Source of the DNA: a virus
Virus record (IMG/VR): IMGVR_UViG_3300038461_000026
Location: 1 to 52,647 of that record
Strand: one strand, 5' to 3'
DNA length: 52,647 bases
Shown here: positions 1-6,654 of the stretch, piece by piece
Position numbering within the stretch: position 1 is the first letter of the stretch
How the letters are laid out: each line of letters opens with the position of its first letter
Notes under the pieces: generated by a model
The model's input: the letters and a program-made list of their open reading frames with translations, nothing else
What the model was told of the DNA's origin: nothing
Database searches by the model: none
Program-made: the position numbers and the translations under genes

Positions 1-36
1 CAAACACAGGAACTAAAACGCCTGCAACGAGCAGTA
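1..36. repeat. Left copy of 36-base terminal overlap
   Basis: These 36 bases recur at the right end of the window (52612-52647) with a single difference, G at 20 against T at 52631. Both versions lie in the same reading frame of the GH29-like tail gene and both encode threonine (ACG or ACT). The simplest reading is that the window is a circular or circularly permuted genome cut open inside this gene. The mismatch means the overlap is not a pure assembly duplicate. Confidence 0.85.
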
Positions 37-1031
37 ATTCATATCTGGCAAAGTATAAAAACTTTAAATTAGGTGGTATTATTCAATACAGTATGTATTC
101 TTATATTGATGTCACGGGCAATTGGGCATTGAGATTACCTTGTTCTCCCGATCTGTTCTATAAGGGTGCGCATGATATTGACAAATGGGTTAGTGACGCT
201 AAAGATGCTGGTATTGAATATCTTGTCTTTTCTATTTTTGACGGAACGGGATTTGCTTTATTTGATAATCCAATTCCTTTCCCTGATTATATTCTTAATA
301 CGGTATTTGGCTATAAAAAATACGATGTTGCAAGTGCCGGAGCAGATGTGGAGATAACTAATAAGTTTTATACAGCTTGTGCAAAGTATGGGATTGAACC
401 AGTACCTTATGTATGTCCTGTCTGGCAAAATAATATGTCAAGAACGGCAACGGGATTAAAGAATCCGAATGGTGCTTTTAGTGGTACTGTTTATACGGCA
501 ACAGAAAAGCAGTACAGCGATAATTTTGTGTGTAAGGTGCTTCAATATATATTAACAACATGGCCTTCAAATTATGTTTGGGTAGACTATGGGGGAGCTA
601 CTAAAGTAAATGATCCACAGATGTATTATGATGCCATTAAGGCTATAAATCCAAACTGTCAGGTAGTCGGTAATACTGTTGGCGATAACCCTTTTAATTG
701 GTTCCCTTATGATATCGGATCAGATGAGGAATATTATGCTTTAACCACGTTTGGACCAGCGAATAAGACATGGGCTGATGTATTATCTTCTACTAGGGTA
801 CATGGAATAACATATTATGTACCTCAAGAATTATGCGTTAATAATAACGGTGCGGTCGGAGATTCGTTTTATTGGCATACAGGATTTACTTTAAGAAATC
901 AGAGTGCAATACAATCAGCTTATGATATTGCAAAAGCGAATAGTGTGCCTTTTCTGTTGAATCTCGCACCAGGAAGAACGGGATTAATTTCTTCCGATCA
1001 ATTTGATTTATTTAAGAATTTAAACTTATAG
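1..1031 (+). CDS. GH29 (alpha-L-fucosidase)-like tail/receptor-binding protein, C-terminal part
   Basis: This is the 3' part of a gene that starts at 52320 and crosses the ends of the window; the joined protein is about 440 residues. From about residue 129 it resembles the GH29 barrel: a segment around IDKWVSDAKDAGIEYLVF, then DGTGFALFD, where true fucosidases have a KHHDGF-type motif, then WVDYGG, whose Asp (about residue 293) sits where the GH29 nucleophile is expected. Near the end, LLNLAPGRTG matches the usual LLNxxPxxxG. The His pair of the substrate pocket is not conserved, so substrate and activity are uncertain. Position at the end of the tail module suggests a tail spike that binds or trims a host glycan. 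The stop at 1029-1031 lies just after a slippery heptamer (see 1019-1108). Confidence 0.6.
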   Translation, partial: NTGTKTPATSSNSYLAKYKNFKLGGIIQYSMYSYIDVTGNWALRLPCSPDLFYKGAHDIDKWVSDAKDAGIEYLVFSIFDGTGFALFDNPIPFPDYILNTVFGYKKYDVASAGADVEITNKFYTACAKYGIEPVPYVCPVWQNNMSRTATGLKNPNGAFSGTVYTATEKQYSDNFVCKVLQYILTTWPSNYVWVDYGGATKVNDPQMYYDAIKAINPNCQVVGNTVGDNPFNWFPYDIGSDEEYYALTTFGPANKTWADVLSSTRVHGITYYVPQELCVNNNGAVGDSFYWHTGFTLRNQSAIQSAYDIAKANSVPFLLNLAPGRTGLISSDQFDLFKNLNL

Positions 1032-1108
1032 TCGCTACGGTATTCGCTGGCACTACAGTAAAATTAGAGAGCAAAATATTATCAGCGCAAATAACAAAAA
1101 GTGATTAA
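1019..1108 (+). other. Candidate -1 frameshift site (TTTAAAC) and 27-residue extension of the tail gene
   Basis: At 1019-1025 the zero frame reads T TTA AAC, the canonical X XXY YYZ slippery heptamer, one sense codon before the TAG at 1029-1031. Slipping back one base continues with CTT ATA GTC and stays open for 27 codons to TAA at 1106-1108, reading protein-like sequence such as VATVFAGTTVKLE. This fills almost the entire gap to the next gene at 1116. Seen: heptamer in the correct register and an open extension. Inferred: that slippage occurs. A simple frameshift mutation or sequencing error would look the same. Confidence 0.4.
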
Positions 1109-1115
1109 TTGAAAA

Positions 1116-1229
1116 ATGAACTCTGAAATAGCAGATGAAAAGATAGAAGCAAAAACAAATCTGGCAAAAGCATTTTTCAATGAAGGGATTAAATTAATTA
1201 ACAATAACGAAAATGAGTGCAAAAGATGA
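1116..1229 (+). CDS. Small protein with KTxLAKxFF motif (37 aa)
   Basis: A 37-codon frame that starts 7 bases after the possible frameshift extension of the tail gene and overlaps the next gene by 17 bases. The segment KIEAKTNLAKAFFNEGIKLI resembles the start of the membrane protein at 1818 (TEVKTSLAKGFF), so the two may be paralogues or fragments of one ancestral gene. There is no membrane segment in this copy. It could be a remnant rather than a working gene. Function unknown. Confidence 0.4.
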   Translation: MNSEIADEKIEAKTNLAKAFFNEGIKLINNNENECKR

Positions 1230-1653
1230 TTTTGAAACGTCCCTGCTTCAGCTCTTACTTAATAACACTCCAATAGCAGGACTTGGAGATACGAATGGGA
1301 TTTTGGGATCGGCTTCAGCGGGGAACGTATATATAGTTTTATATTCAGTCGCACCGACAGATTCCGGGCAAGGTACGGAATGTAATTATCCGGGATATTC
1401 AAGAGTTGCGAGTCCACGAACAACCGGGGGATGGACGGTAAGTGGTAATAACGCTTCTAATGCAGCTGCAATTACGTTCCCGATTTGTCTTGCAGGGACA
1501 CCACAAACAGCCGTTTCGTTTACTGTTAATAAAGGAGCGGCAACCGGAATTGATGACGCTATCCTTTGGGGTGCATTGTCGAGTAATCTTGATATTTCAG
1601 AAGGGGTAACTCCTGAATTTGCAATAGGTGATCTTGATATAAATGTTGATTAA
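1213..1653 (+). CDS. Putative tail fibre/baseplate protein (146 aa)
   Basis: The protein has the layout of a common small phage tail-fibre family: an amphipathic start (DDFETSLLQLLL), a beta-rich body with VYIVLYSVAP, a GYSRV segment, a Thr/Gly/Asn-rich stretch ending in AAITFP, and a closing part with GIDDAILWGAL. Such proteins follow receptor-binding genes in many phages. It sits directly after the GH29-like tail gene and before the lysis cassette, which fits an accessory tip protein. No enzymatic motif is visible. The family call is by pattern only. Confidence 0.5.
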   Translation: MSAKDDFETSLLQLLLNNTPIAGLGDTNGILGSASAGNVYIVLYSVAPTDSGQGTECNYPGYSRVASPRTTGGWTVSGNNASNAAAITFPICLAGTPQTAVSFTVNKGAATGIDDAILWGALSSNLDISEGVTPEFAIGDLDINVD

Positions 1654-1665
1654 ATACGTAAAGCC

Positions 1666-1815
1666 ATGAAAGGTAAAATTATTAAAACAGGAAAGCCGAA
1701 CTCTATTAAGTCTAATGGTAGTCCGGCAAAAGTCGTTTCCAAAGGAAAGGACAATTCAGGAGCAAATAAAAAAGACCCAAATCCAATGCCGGCCAGCCGG
1801 ATTAAAAACGGGTAG
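1666..1815 (+). CDS. Small basic protein (49 aa), unknown
   Basis: A 49-codon frame that fills the gap between the tail-fibre gene and the membrane protein at 1818, with its stop 2 bases before the next start. It is rich in Lys, Ser, Asn and Gly and has no hydrophobic segment. Composition suggests a disordered, nucleic-acid- or membrane-surface-binding peptide, but I do not recognise it. Tight packing between its neighbours is the main support. Confidence 0.5.
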   Translation: MKGKIIKTGKPNSIKSNGSPAKVVSKGKDNSGANKKDPNPMPASRIKNG

Positions 1816-1817
1816 TC

Positions 1818-2273
1818 ATGGCAGAGGAGATTAAGACAGAAGTTAAAACCAGTCTGGCCAAGGGATTTTTCAGTAATCCTTTGAGCTGGCTGGTTATGAC
1901 TATAACTGTCGGGACGTTTCTGTTTAATCTTGGAGGCTCAACAACCAGCAAAAAGAATGACATTTCCGGGATATCGAAAGACCAAACTGACATAAAGGCC
2001 GATATTAAGGGTTTGAAAAACACCCTTGGCGCGTATGGAGATAAACAGGATTCACTTAAAGGTTTTGTTATTGAATATGCCAAGAAGTCCGATGCTTTGC
2101 AAAGATCATATGTTCTATGGGTTCAGGAACACAGTAAAGACATTATGGAATTAACCCATTCTCTGGAAGGAATGACATTTGAAGTCGTACCACAAGAATC
2201 CGGTACTGAAAAAAGCCTTGACAGGCCTCCGGCAGTTATTAAATATGAACGAGTAAAACCAGTAAAAAAATGA
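1818..2273 (+). CDS. Membrane protein with coiled coil, lysis region (151 aa)
   Basis: The N-terminus (about residues 1-20) is charged and carries the KTSLAKGFF motif also seen in the peptide at 1116. One membrane segment follows (about residues 22-38, LSWLVMTITVGTFLFNL). The rest is hydrophilic, with heptad-like stretches (about 47-85) and a basic C-terminus. This type-II-like topology fits an accessory lysis, holin-like or spanin-like protein, but could also be a host-surface modifier. The stop overlaps the start of the next gene (2270). It is the first gene of the membrane/lysis block. Confidence 0.55.
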   Translation: MAEEIKTEVKTSLAKGFFSNPLSWLVMTITVGTFLFNLGGSTTSKKNDISGISKDQTDIKADIKGLKNTLGAYGDKQDSLKGFVIEYAKKSDALQRSYVLWVQEHSKDIMELTHSLEGMTFEVVPQESGTEKSLDRPPAVIKYERVKPVKK

Positions 2274-2413
2274 ACGAGTTCTTGAATGGGTGGAAATGGG
2301 ACGTATATCATATCGGAGCGGTATTGTTTGTTGGCATAATACTCTGGCGGGTAATTACGCTTGCAATCGAATCACATAATATCAATAAAAAGAAATCCAA
2401 TGGCAAGCGATGA
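2270..2413 (+). CDS. Small single-span membrane protein (47 aa)
   Basis: A 47-codon frame overlapping its upstream neighbour by ATGA and its downstream neighbour (2400) by 14 bases. One membrane helix is evident (about residues 14-33: IGAVLFVGIILWRVITLAI), followed by a basic tail (NKKKSNGKR). Size, topology and position before the endolysin fit a small holin, antiholin or pinholin, but there is no sequence signature to choose between them. Confidence 0.55.
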   Translation: MNEFLNGWKWDVYHIGAVLFVGIILWRVITLAIESHNINKKKSNGKR

Positions 2414-3026
2414 AGAAGTAAGCAAAGACAAGCTTCCCGAACCTTCCTTTGAAAAACAAGTGGAAGGGTATATTGACGAGATTCAAACCGAGAACGATCC
2501 CGTTTTCAGCCATGCCTATCATAAGTTCATGGTCAATCTGTTAACTGTCCGTGACAAGTCGGTTAAGAATGAGTTAATGGAAGAAGTCAGCGCTCAAAAT
2601 AAAGTCTTTGGCGAAAAGTTAATTTCTGATGTAAACGAAGTTATCGAACAGCAATGGATTAGAGTTTTACGGGAAGAACTATCAGCACAGAGCTTAGGGT
2701 TGAATGAAACATTAAAATCTATTGCTGGGGATATTGCAAGAATTAACGAAAGGCTTGAAATAACAGAAGGCGAGATTAGGGAGGAAATAAAAAGAATTAA
2801 TGTATTGGAATTGCGAGCTGAAGATAAAAAAAGAAGGATTGAACGGCTCGAAATTGAAATGCAGATTCTCAAGCCAGAGGCTATTAAGAGGTATTCAGAT
2901 GAATTACATGATATCAGACCGATACTTATAAACGTAGTCAGTGCTTTTAAGTGGTGGAAGATTATAATTTACATCACTTTAGTTACTTCTTTTTGGCTTA
3001 TTATACATTATGCTTTCTTACGATGA
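2400..3026 (+). CDS. Coiled-coil protein with C-terminal membrane anchor (208 aa)
   Basis: I start this gene at the ATG at 2400 because upstream in-frame codons lie inside the previous gene. Residues about 75-170 are a long charged helix with heptad character (repeated E-I-R/K-R patterns). Residues about 185-205 form a hydrophobic anchor (WWKIIIYITLVTSFWLIIHYAF) ending at the C-terminus. It is thus a tail-anchored coiled-coil protein. In a lysis cassette this could be a spanin-like or lysis-timing factor, although the u-spanin candidate lies at 3933. Its stop overlaps the endolysin start at 3023. Confidence 0.55.
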   Translation: MASDEEVSKDKLPEPSFEKQVEGYIDEIQTENDPVFSHAYHKFMVNLLTVRDKSVKNELMEEVSAQNKVFGEKLISDVNEVIEQQWIRVLREELSAQSLGLNETLKSIAGDIARINERLEITEGEIREEIKRINVLELRAEDKKRRIERLEIEMQILKPEAIKRYSDELHDIRPILINVVSAFKWWKIIIYITLVTSFWLIIHYAFLR

Positions 3027-3487
3027 TTTACAAACCCCGTCATTTTTCATTACAGGAAATGGTCTGTCCTCACGTCTTCAAAAAGTACGGAGAAACAGCT
3101 TGGCAGTTTATGGATGACAAACTACTTATGACTGTTGATCTTCTCCGGGATCAATTGGGTCCCATTTTTGGCAATAATTACGATATGCCGGAAGAAGAAC
3201 GGGTGAAAAGAGGACTTCCATTATTTGATGAACGAGGGTTCAGATGTATTCAATGTTCGTTAGTTCAGAAAGCCATAAAGGACGGGACTCTTTATGTTTC
3301 TCCACATATGACCGGGCAGGGATTCGATTGCGACGTGGCCGGGAAGACAGCGGCACAGGTTCGTTTATGGATTGTGGCTAATGAAATTAAGCTCCCTTAC
3401 CCGGTAAGAATAGAAAAAAACGTAACTTGGTTGCATATTGATTCAAGGAATGCTGGCCAAGGCAAGGTCTTTTTGTTTAATAACTAA
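3023..3487 (+). CDS. M15-type peptidase endolysin
   Basis: A 154-residue protein with the zinc peptidase signature of the M15/peptidase-T-like endolysins: SPHMTGQGFDCD gives the His-x6-Asp pair (H95, D102) and WLHID gives the third ligand (H138). The N-terminus (FSLQEMVCPHVF, then a helix with LLMTVDLLRDQLG) matches the usual start of the fold. It would cleave a peptide bond in peptidoglycan stem peptides. The ATG at 3023 overlaps the previous stop; an upstream in-frame start at 2951 would add a stretch that overlaps the neighbour and breaks the family pattern. The next gene is a holin candidate. Confidence 0.8.
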   Translation: MIYKPRHFSLQEMVCPHVFKKYGETAWQFMDDKLLMTVDLLRDQLGPIFGNNYDMPEEERVKRGLPLFDERGFRCIQCSLVQKAIKDGTLYVSPHMTGQGFDCDVAGKTAAQVRLWIVANEIKLPYPVRIEKNVTWLHIDSRNAGQGKVFLFNN

Positions 3488-3498
3488 ATTATATCGAG

Positions 3499-3936
3499 AT
3501 GAAAAAATTATTCTTATTTATCACATTGCTGTTCGTTTCTGTTTTTGCTTTCTGCCAAGATCCGACAGTTCCGCCGTCAACCTGGGGAGATGTACTTTCT
3601 AATCCGGCACAGTGGGTTGCTTCATTCGGCGGGGTTTCGTTCCTGACGGCTTTTATAGCAGCTTTCTTTACCGGACTATTAAAGATAACTAAGCCAATAC
3701 TTAAACAGGTGACCGCATGGGTTGTGGCAATAGTTATACTTGTCGGAAGTGACCTGTTCAATATTGGGTATGCAAAAGACTTCCCGATATTACTGGCGGT
3801 TATTCATGGATTTGCGGCAGGGCTGGCTTCTAATGGAGTCTTCGATATTCCTGTATTGAAAGGAATACTCGACATGATTCATGGCTGGTTTGAACCCAAG
3901 CCGGAAGCTCCACTTATAAACGAAGTGAAAAAATGA
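3499..3936 (+). CDS. Putative holin (145 aa)
   Basis: The N-terminus is a signal-peptide-like helix (MKKLFLFITLLFVSVFAFCQ). After it come two to three membrane segments (about residues 44-64, 73-90 and 94-113) and a short charged C-terminal tail. Placement immediately after the endolysin and before the spanin (ATGA-type overlap at 3933) is the strongest hint of a holin. The leader ends AFCQ; it is not a good lipobox. No conserved holin motif is recognised, so the name rests on topology and context. Confidence 0.6.
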   Translation: MKKLFLFITLLFVSVFAFCQDPTVPPSTWGDVLSNPAQWVASFGGVSFLTAFIAAFFTGLLKITKPILKQVTAWVVAIVILVGSDLFNIGYAKDFPILLAVIHGFAAGLASNGVFDIPVLKGILDMIHGWFEPKPEAPLINEVKK

Positions 3937-4445
3937 AATTCTCAGTGATCCTCATTGCTGTTATACTCATGACAGTATCATGTGTTACCCAACGCAGATG
4001 CAATGCTAAATTCCCAATCTTACATGACACTTTGAGGATCACTATTTTACATGACACAATTATCTTCCGGGACAGATTAGTTCCGATTCATTTTTCCGGG
4101 GACACGGTTAACGCACTTGCTCCGGCTCCCTGCCCACAAATTCCAAATTTCATTCCAGACACAGCCAGAGCTGAAACGGCACTTGCCAGCGCAAAGGCTT
4201 GGTGGCAATTTCCTAATGTACATCTTCAGTTAATCCAAAAAGACACAACCATAATTACCCGGCTGGCCAAGGCCGAACAGGAAACTATTCATTGGAAATC
4301 GGAATATGAACAGGTAAAACAGACAAAAGAAGTCAAGTATATTCCCACAATATATAAGATTTGTCTATGGTCGTGGATTGGAGTTTTTATTCTGGCTATC
4401 CTCTATATAATAATAAGACTTTTGAAGCCCGTTAAGCTTATCTGA
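3933..4445 (+). CDS. Putative unimolecular spanin (lipoprotein with C-terminal anchor)
   Basis: The protein starts with a lipoprotein signal (VILIAVILMTVSC; Cys at about 17). It has a periplasmic body with proline-rich and helical parts, including a heptad-like stretch about residues 105-130, and ends with a membrane helix (about 145-165, WIGVFILAILYIIIRLL) and a short basic tail. A lipid anchor at the N-terminus plus an inner-membrane helix at the C-terminus is exactly the topology of u-spanins, which fuse outer and inner membranes at lysis. It is the last gene of the lysis cassette and overlaps the holin stop. Sequence identity to known u-spanins was not tested. Confidence 0.65.
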   Translation: MKFSVILIAVILMTVSCVTQRRCNAKFPILHDTLRITILHDTIIFRDRLVPIHFSGDTVNALAPAPCPQIPNFIPDTARAETALASAKAWWQFPNVHLQLIQKDTTIITRLAKAEQETIHWKSEYEQVKQTKEVKYIPTIYKICLWSWIGVFILAILYIIIRLLKPVKLI

Positions 4446-4459
4446 ATTTAGGCCAATCG

Positions 4460-4484
4460 GAGGCCGTGAGGCAAAGGCTCTTTT
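4460..4484 (+). terminator. Weak hairpin with T-run after the lysis genes
   Basis: GAGGCC (4460-4465) can pair with GGCTC (4476-4480), leaving one bulged base, and is followed by TTTT. It lies 15 bases after the u-spanin stop, where late transcription should end. The stem is short and overlaps the arm of the next hairpin (4480-4514), so the two folds may compete. Confidence 0.3.
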
Positions 4485-4514
4485 CCGGGAATAGTAAGAT
4501 ACCAGCCGGAAAAG
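4480..4514 (+). repeat. Perfect 9-bp hairpin holding a 19-base element repeated at 18801
   Basis: CTTTTCCGG (4480-4488) pairs perfectly with CCGGAAAAG (4506-4514) around a 17-base loop. The end of the left arm plus the loop, GGGAATAGTAAGATACCAG (4487-4505), occurs again exactly at 18801-18819, also preceded by TTCC-GG, upstream of the ParB-like gene. Both copies lie in gaps between genes. It may be a structured leader, a protein-binding site or the relic of a duplicated gene start: read in one frame both copies give GIVRYQxxKK. Confidence 0.5.
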
Positions 4515-4598
4515 AAAATTGCGTGTAAGCAATATTCCACTAAAATAACTATCAATAAAAAATATTACGGGATTCCTGCAGATTCTTAGGAAAAGCTA

Positions 4599-4628
4599 TT
4601 GCTGTAATATATTCTATTCGTACCTTTA
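4599..4628 (+). promoter_or_regulatory. Bacteroidota-type promoter, early class
   Basis: TTG at 4599-4601 (within TTGCTGTAA) and TACCTTTA at 4621-4628, separated by 19 bases. This matches the Bacteroidota pattern of a TTTG box and a TAnnTTTG box. The same TTGCTGTAA, 19-base spacer and TACCTTT occur at 7204 and 15407. It lies 40 bases before the first early gene (4669). The rest of the 4446-4668 gap holds the two hairpins above and nothing else I can name. Confidence 0.7.
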
Positions 4629-4668
4629 CTTCGTAAAGACAGACAAACAGACACCAAAAACTACGAAG

Positions 4669-4902
4669 ATGACAGCACAAAACAGGATTTCAAGCAGATA
4701 CATAAACAAGAATTTCAGAATTAAGGTAAGCGGAATACACAAAGGAACGAAACTACACACCTTAATAGGAGTTGCCAAGCTCATAGAAATACTCGGAGCC
4801 GAACTTTCAGGTACTATTGTAAATAAAGCTACCAATAAGGGATTAGATAAGGTCGAGTTTAAATTCAGAAGGGGAATCAAAATAATATTATACGCCAAAT
4901 AA
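4669..4902 (+). CDS. Small basic protein (77 aa), unknown
   Basis: First gene after the promoter at 4599, with the leader AAAACTACGAAG before its ATG, which recurs in front of several early genes. The protein is rich in Lys, Arg and Ile, predicted to be compact, and has no membrane segment or cysteine pair. As the first early gene it may be a host-takeover or regulatory factor, but that is inference from position only. Confidence 0.6.
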   Translation: MTAQNRISSRYINKNFRIKVSGIHKGTKLHTLIGVAKLIEILGAELSGTIVNKATNKGLDKVEFKFRRGIKIILYAK

Positions 4903-4903
4903 G

Positions 4904-5353
4904 ATGGGAGCGCCAATAAAGCATGGGGAGTGCTACAAAAAAATATCAAAGCTTTATCAAGTATGGGCTGGTATGATTCAGCGAACTGGAAATGTAAAGG
5001 CAAGGGAATATAAGTATTACGGGTTAAAGGGCATTAAAGTATGCGAAGAGTGGCACACTCCCGGAAACTTTTTTAAATGGGCAAGGGAAAATGGATATAA
5101 GGAAGGTTTGGAAATTGACCGGATAAAAAACAACTTAGGTTATAATCCTTCAAATTGTAGATTTGTAACTAAAACCCAGAATTTACAAAATAAAACTAAG
5201 CGTCAAGATTACGGGATATATTTAAGGAGTTGTAAGCGGGGATGGTTTGTAAAAATTCAAAAAAACGGAACAAGATATTATGGCGGTGGCTCTATGGATA
5301 AGGAAGTAGCAAGACAAAAAAGAGATGAATTACAGGCGAAATTAAATACATAA
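4904..5353 (+). CDS. HNH/AP2-type homing endonuclease-like protein
   Basis: The first two thirds follow a very common phage endonuclease pattern: LYQVWAGMIQRT, then YKYYGLKGIKVCEEW, NFFKWARENGYKEGLEIDRI, and NNLGYNPSNCRFVTKTQ with the Asn-rich HNH-like core. The last third (RSCKRGWFVKIQKNGTRYYG and a helix) looks like an AP2-type DNA-binding module. These selfish nucleases cut DNA lacking them and spread by repair. It starts 2 bases after the previous stop, so it is a free-standing insertion rather than intron-encoded. Length (149 aa) appears complete. Confidence 0.75.
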   Translation: MGAPIKHGECYKKISKLYQVWAGMIQRTGNVKAREYKYYGLKGIKVCEEWHTPGNFFKWARENGYKEGLEIDRIKNNLGYNPSNCRFVTKTQNLQNKTKRQDYGIYLRSCKRGWFVKIQKNGTRYYGGGSMDKEVARQKRDELQAKLNT

Positions 5354-5377
5354 GTATTCACATAAATCCTAATTGAG

Positions 5378-5710
5378 ATGAACAGTTTACCAGCAGAATT
5401 AAAAGCCGAATTGGCAGCGAAAAAATTGGCAGCCGAGATCAATATGAAGATCCGCGCCAAAGGAACCCTAAAGCCTAAGTTTGAAGAACCGGCCGATCGT
5501 AAGGTCAAGGTACTTCCGGAAGTTAAGGAAGATCCTTATAAGCGAGCAAACCCGGTAAGTCGTACCTATGAGGTATTCGACTTTGAAGAAAGCATCACAA
5601 TAGAACAAAGTAATGAGCCGAAGTTCAGGCCTCGCAAACATGACACCACTTCCCGGAAGGATTTTGACCTGAAAGTGGAAGCGTTAATCAACAAATATTC
5701 CACCAAATAA
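5378..5710 (+). CDS. Hydrophilic protein (110 aa), unknown
   Basis: Highly charged, with an Ala/Lys/Glu helix at the start (LPAELKAELAAKKLAAEI) and a long Pro/Lys/Glu-rich middle that is probably disordered. The C-terminus (RKDFDLKVEALINKYSTK) looks helical. No catalytic or metal-binding motif is visible. It lies in the early operon, 24 bases after the HNH gene and 8 bases before the next gene. Confidence 0.6.
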   Translation: MNSLPAELKAELAAKKLAAEINMKIRAKGTLKPKFEEPADRKVKVLPEVKEDPYKRANPVSRTYEVFDFEESITIEQSNEPKFRPRKHDTTSRKDFDLKVEALINKYSTK

Positions 5711-5718
5711 CTACTAAG

Positions 5719-5976
5719 ATGAACAGCTATCAACCTATTCAGGTAATTCAAATCAAAGAGCCCATGAGCTTCAATAAGCGCACCCGTACCTTTATAGCAG
5801 AGCTTTCCGAACTTGACACCATCGCCACGCAGGAGGTTCAGTTACTAAATCCCGTTACACATAAAAGCTGCCGTTTTCATATGGTAAGGGAAGATAAGGA
5901 CGGCGGTGGAGATATTTACGGCTGGCATTACGAAAATGAAGATGCAAGTTTGAAACTTTTACTTATAAACGACTAA
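5719..5976 (+). CDS. Small protein (85 aa), unknown
   Basis: A mixed alpha/beta small protein with VQLLNPVTHKSCRFHMVREDKD in fragments and a Trp/Tyr-containing DIYGWHYENED segment. It is preceded by the leader AACTACTAAG-ATG typical of this genome. It is the kind of small early gene conserved mainly among related phages. No function can be assigned. Confidence 0.6.
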   Translation: MNSYQPIQVIQIKEPMSFNKRTRTFIAELSELDTIATQEVQLLNPVTHKSCRFHMVREDKDGGGDIYGWHYENEDASLKLLLIND

Positions 5977-5977
5977 G

Positions 5978-6184
5978 ATGGAAAAAAGAATTAACGAATC
6001 GTTATTTACACGCAAAGAGGTAATACATTTTTGCATGGGAATGGCATTGCCGGAGTCAGACATATTGATGTATGTTGAAATTTTCAAAGAAATGACGGAC
6101 ACAGAATTTTGTGCCGCAGTCTTGGAAGGATATCAACTAAAAGTACAGCCTTTGAATCAAGGTAAATTTTATATACGCTACTAA
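5978..6184 (+). CDS. Small protein (68 aa), unknown
   Basis: Starts one base after the previous stop, so it is part of the same early operon. The protein is mostly helical, with two Cys residues and several Met, and ends LNQGKFYIRY. No known motif is seen. Confidence 0.55.
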   Translation: MEKRINESLFTRKEVIHFCMGMALPESDILMYVEIFKEMTDTEFCAAVLEGYQLKVQPLNQGKFYIRY

Positions 6185-6185
6185 A

Positions 6186-6338
6186 ATGCAAATAGGAATA
6201 GATCAACTCGGAAATATTGAAAGTTTCTATATGGGATTTTCAGAACCAGAAGAAGTTGAGTCCGGCGAGCCACTAACCATTGACGAACTTCTGGCAATAC
6301 AAAAAGAGGTTGAAGAATTACATACCCCCCAATCATGA
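6186..6338 (+). CDS. Small acidic protein (50 aa)
   Basis: A short frame fitted between genes: it starts one base after the previous stop and its TGA overlaps the next ATG (6335). The product is strongly acidic (many Glu, few basic residues), with a likely helix at the end (TIDELLAIQKEVEEL). Acidic small early proteins sometimes act as DNA mimics or anti-host factors, but nothing here shows that directly. Confidence 0.55.
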   Translation: MQIGIDQLGNIESFYMGFSEPEEVESGEPLTIDELLAIQKEVEELHTPQS

Positions 6339-6649
6339 GTTGGGGTAAGTGTTACATATGCGGAGAGGAAATTCTAAGCCTCCCGTTGCCGATAAGCGCA
6401 AGGCTTCAGGCAATAGATGAAAGTGGAAATAAGAACTTGATCTGCTTGGATTGCGAAGTACAATTCGAGAATCGAAATAAGATTGCACTGGTAGTTAAGA
6501 AAGGAGAACTCAGAACAGGAGAAGCTATTTTCGTGCCTCGCCAGATATTGACGCTGGCAGGGCATTCATTACCGGAACAGGTATCAATATACGTCCTCGA
6601 TTCAGACGAGGTCAGCCGAATAGTTAGGGATATTATGCTACTAAAATAA
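6335..6649 (+). CDS. Zinc-ribbon-like protein (104 aa)
   Basis: Two Cys pairs, CYIC at residues 6-9 and CLDC at about 37-40, make a likely four-cysteine zinc knuckle at the N-terminus. The remainder is a beta-rich region (ALVVKKGELRTGEAIFVPRQ) and a C-terminal helix. It probably binds a metal and nucleic acid or a protein partner. It is coupled by ATGA overlap to the acidic gene before it. Confidence 0.6.
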   Translation: MSWGKCYICGEEILSLPLPISARLQAIDESGNKNLICLDCEVQFENRNKIALVVKKGELRTGEAIFVPRQILTLAGHSLPEQVSIYVLDSDEVSRIVRDIMLLK

Positions 6650-6654
6650 TTGCA

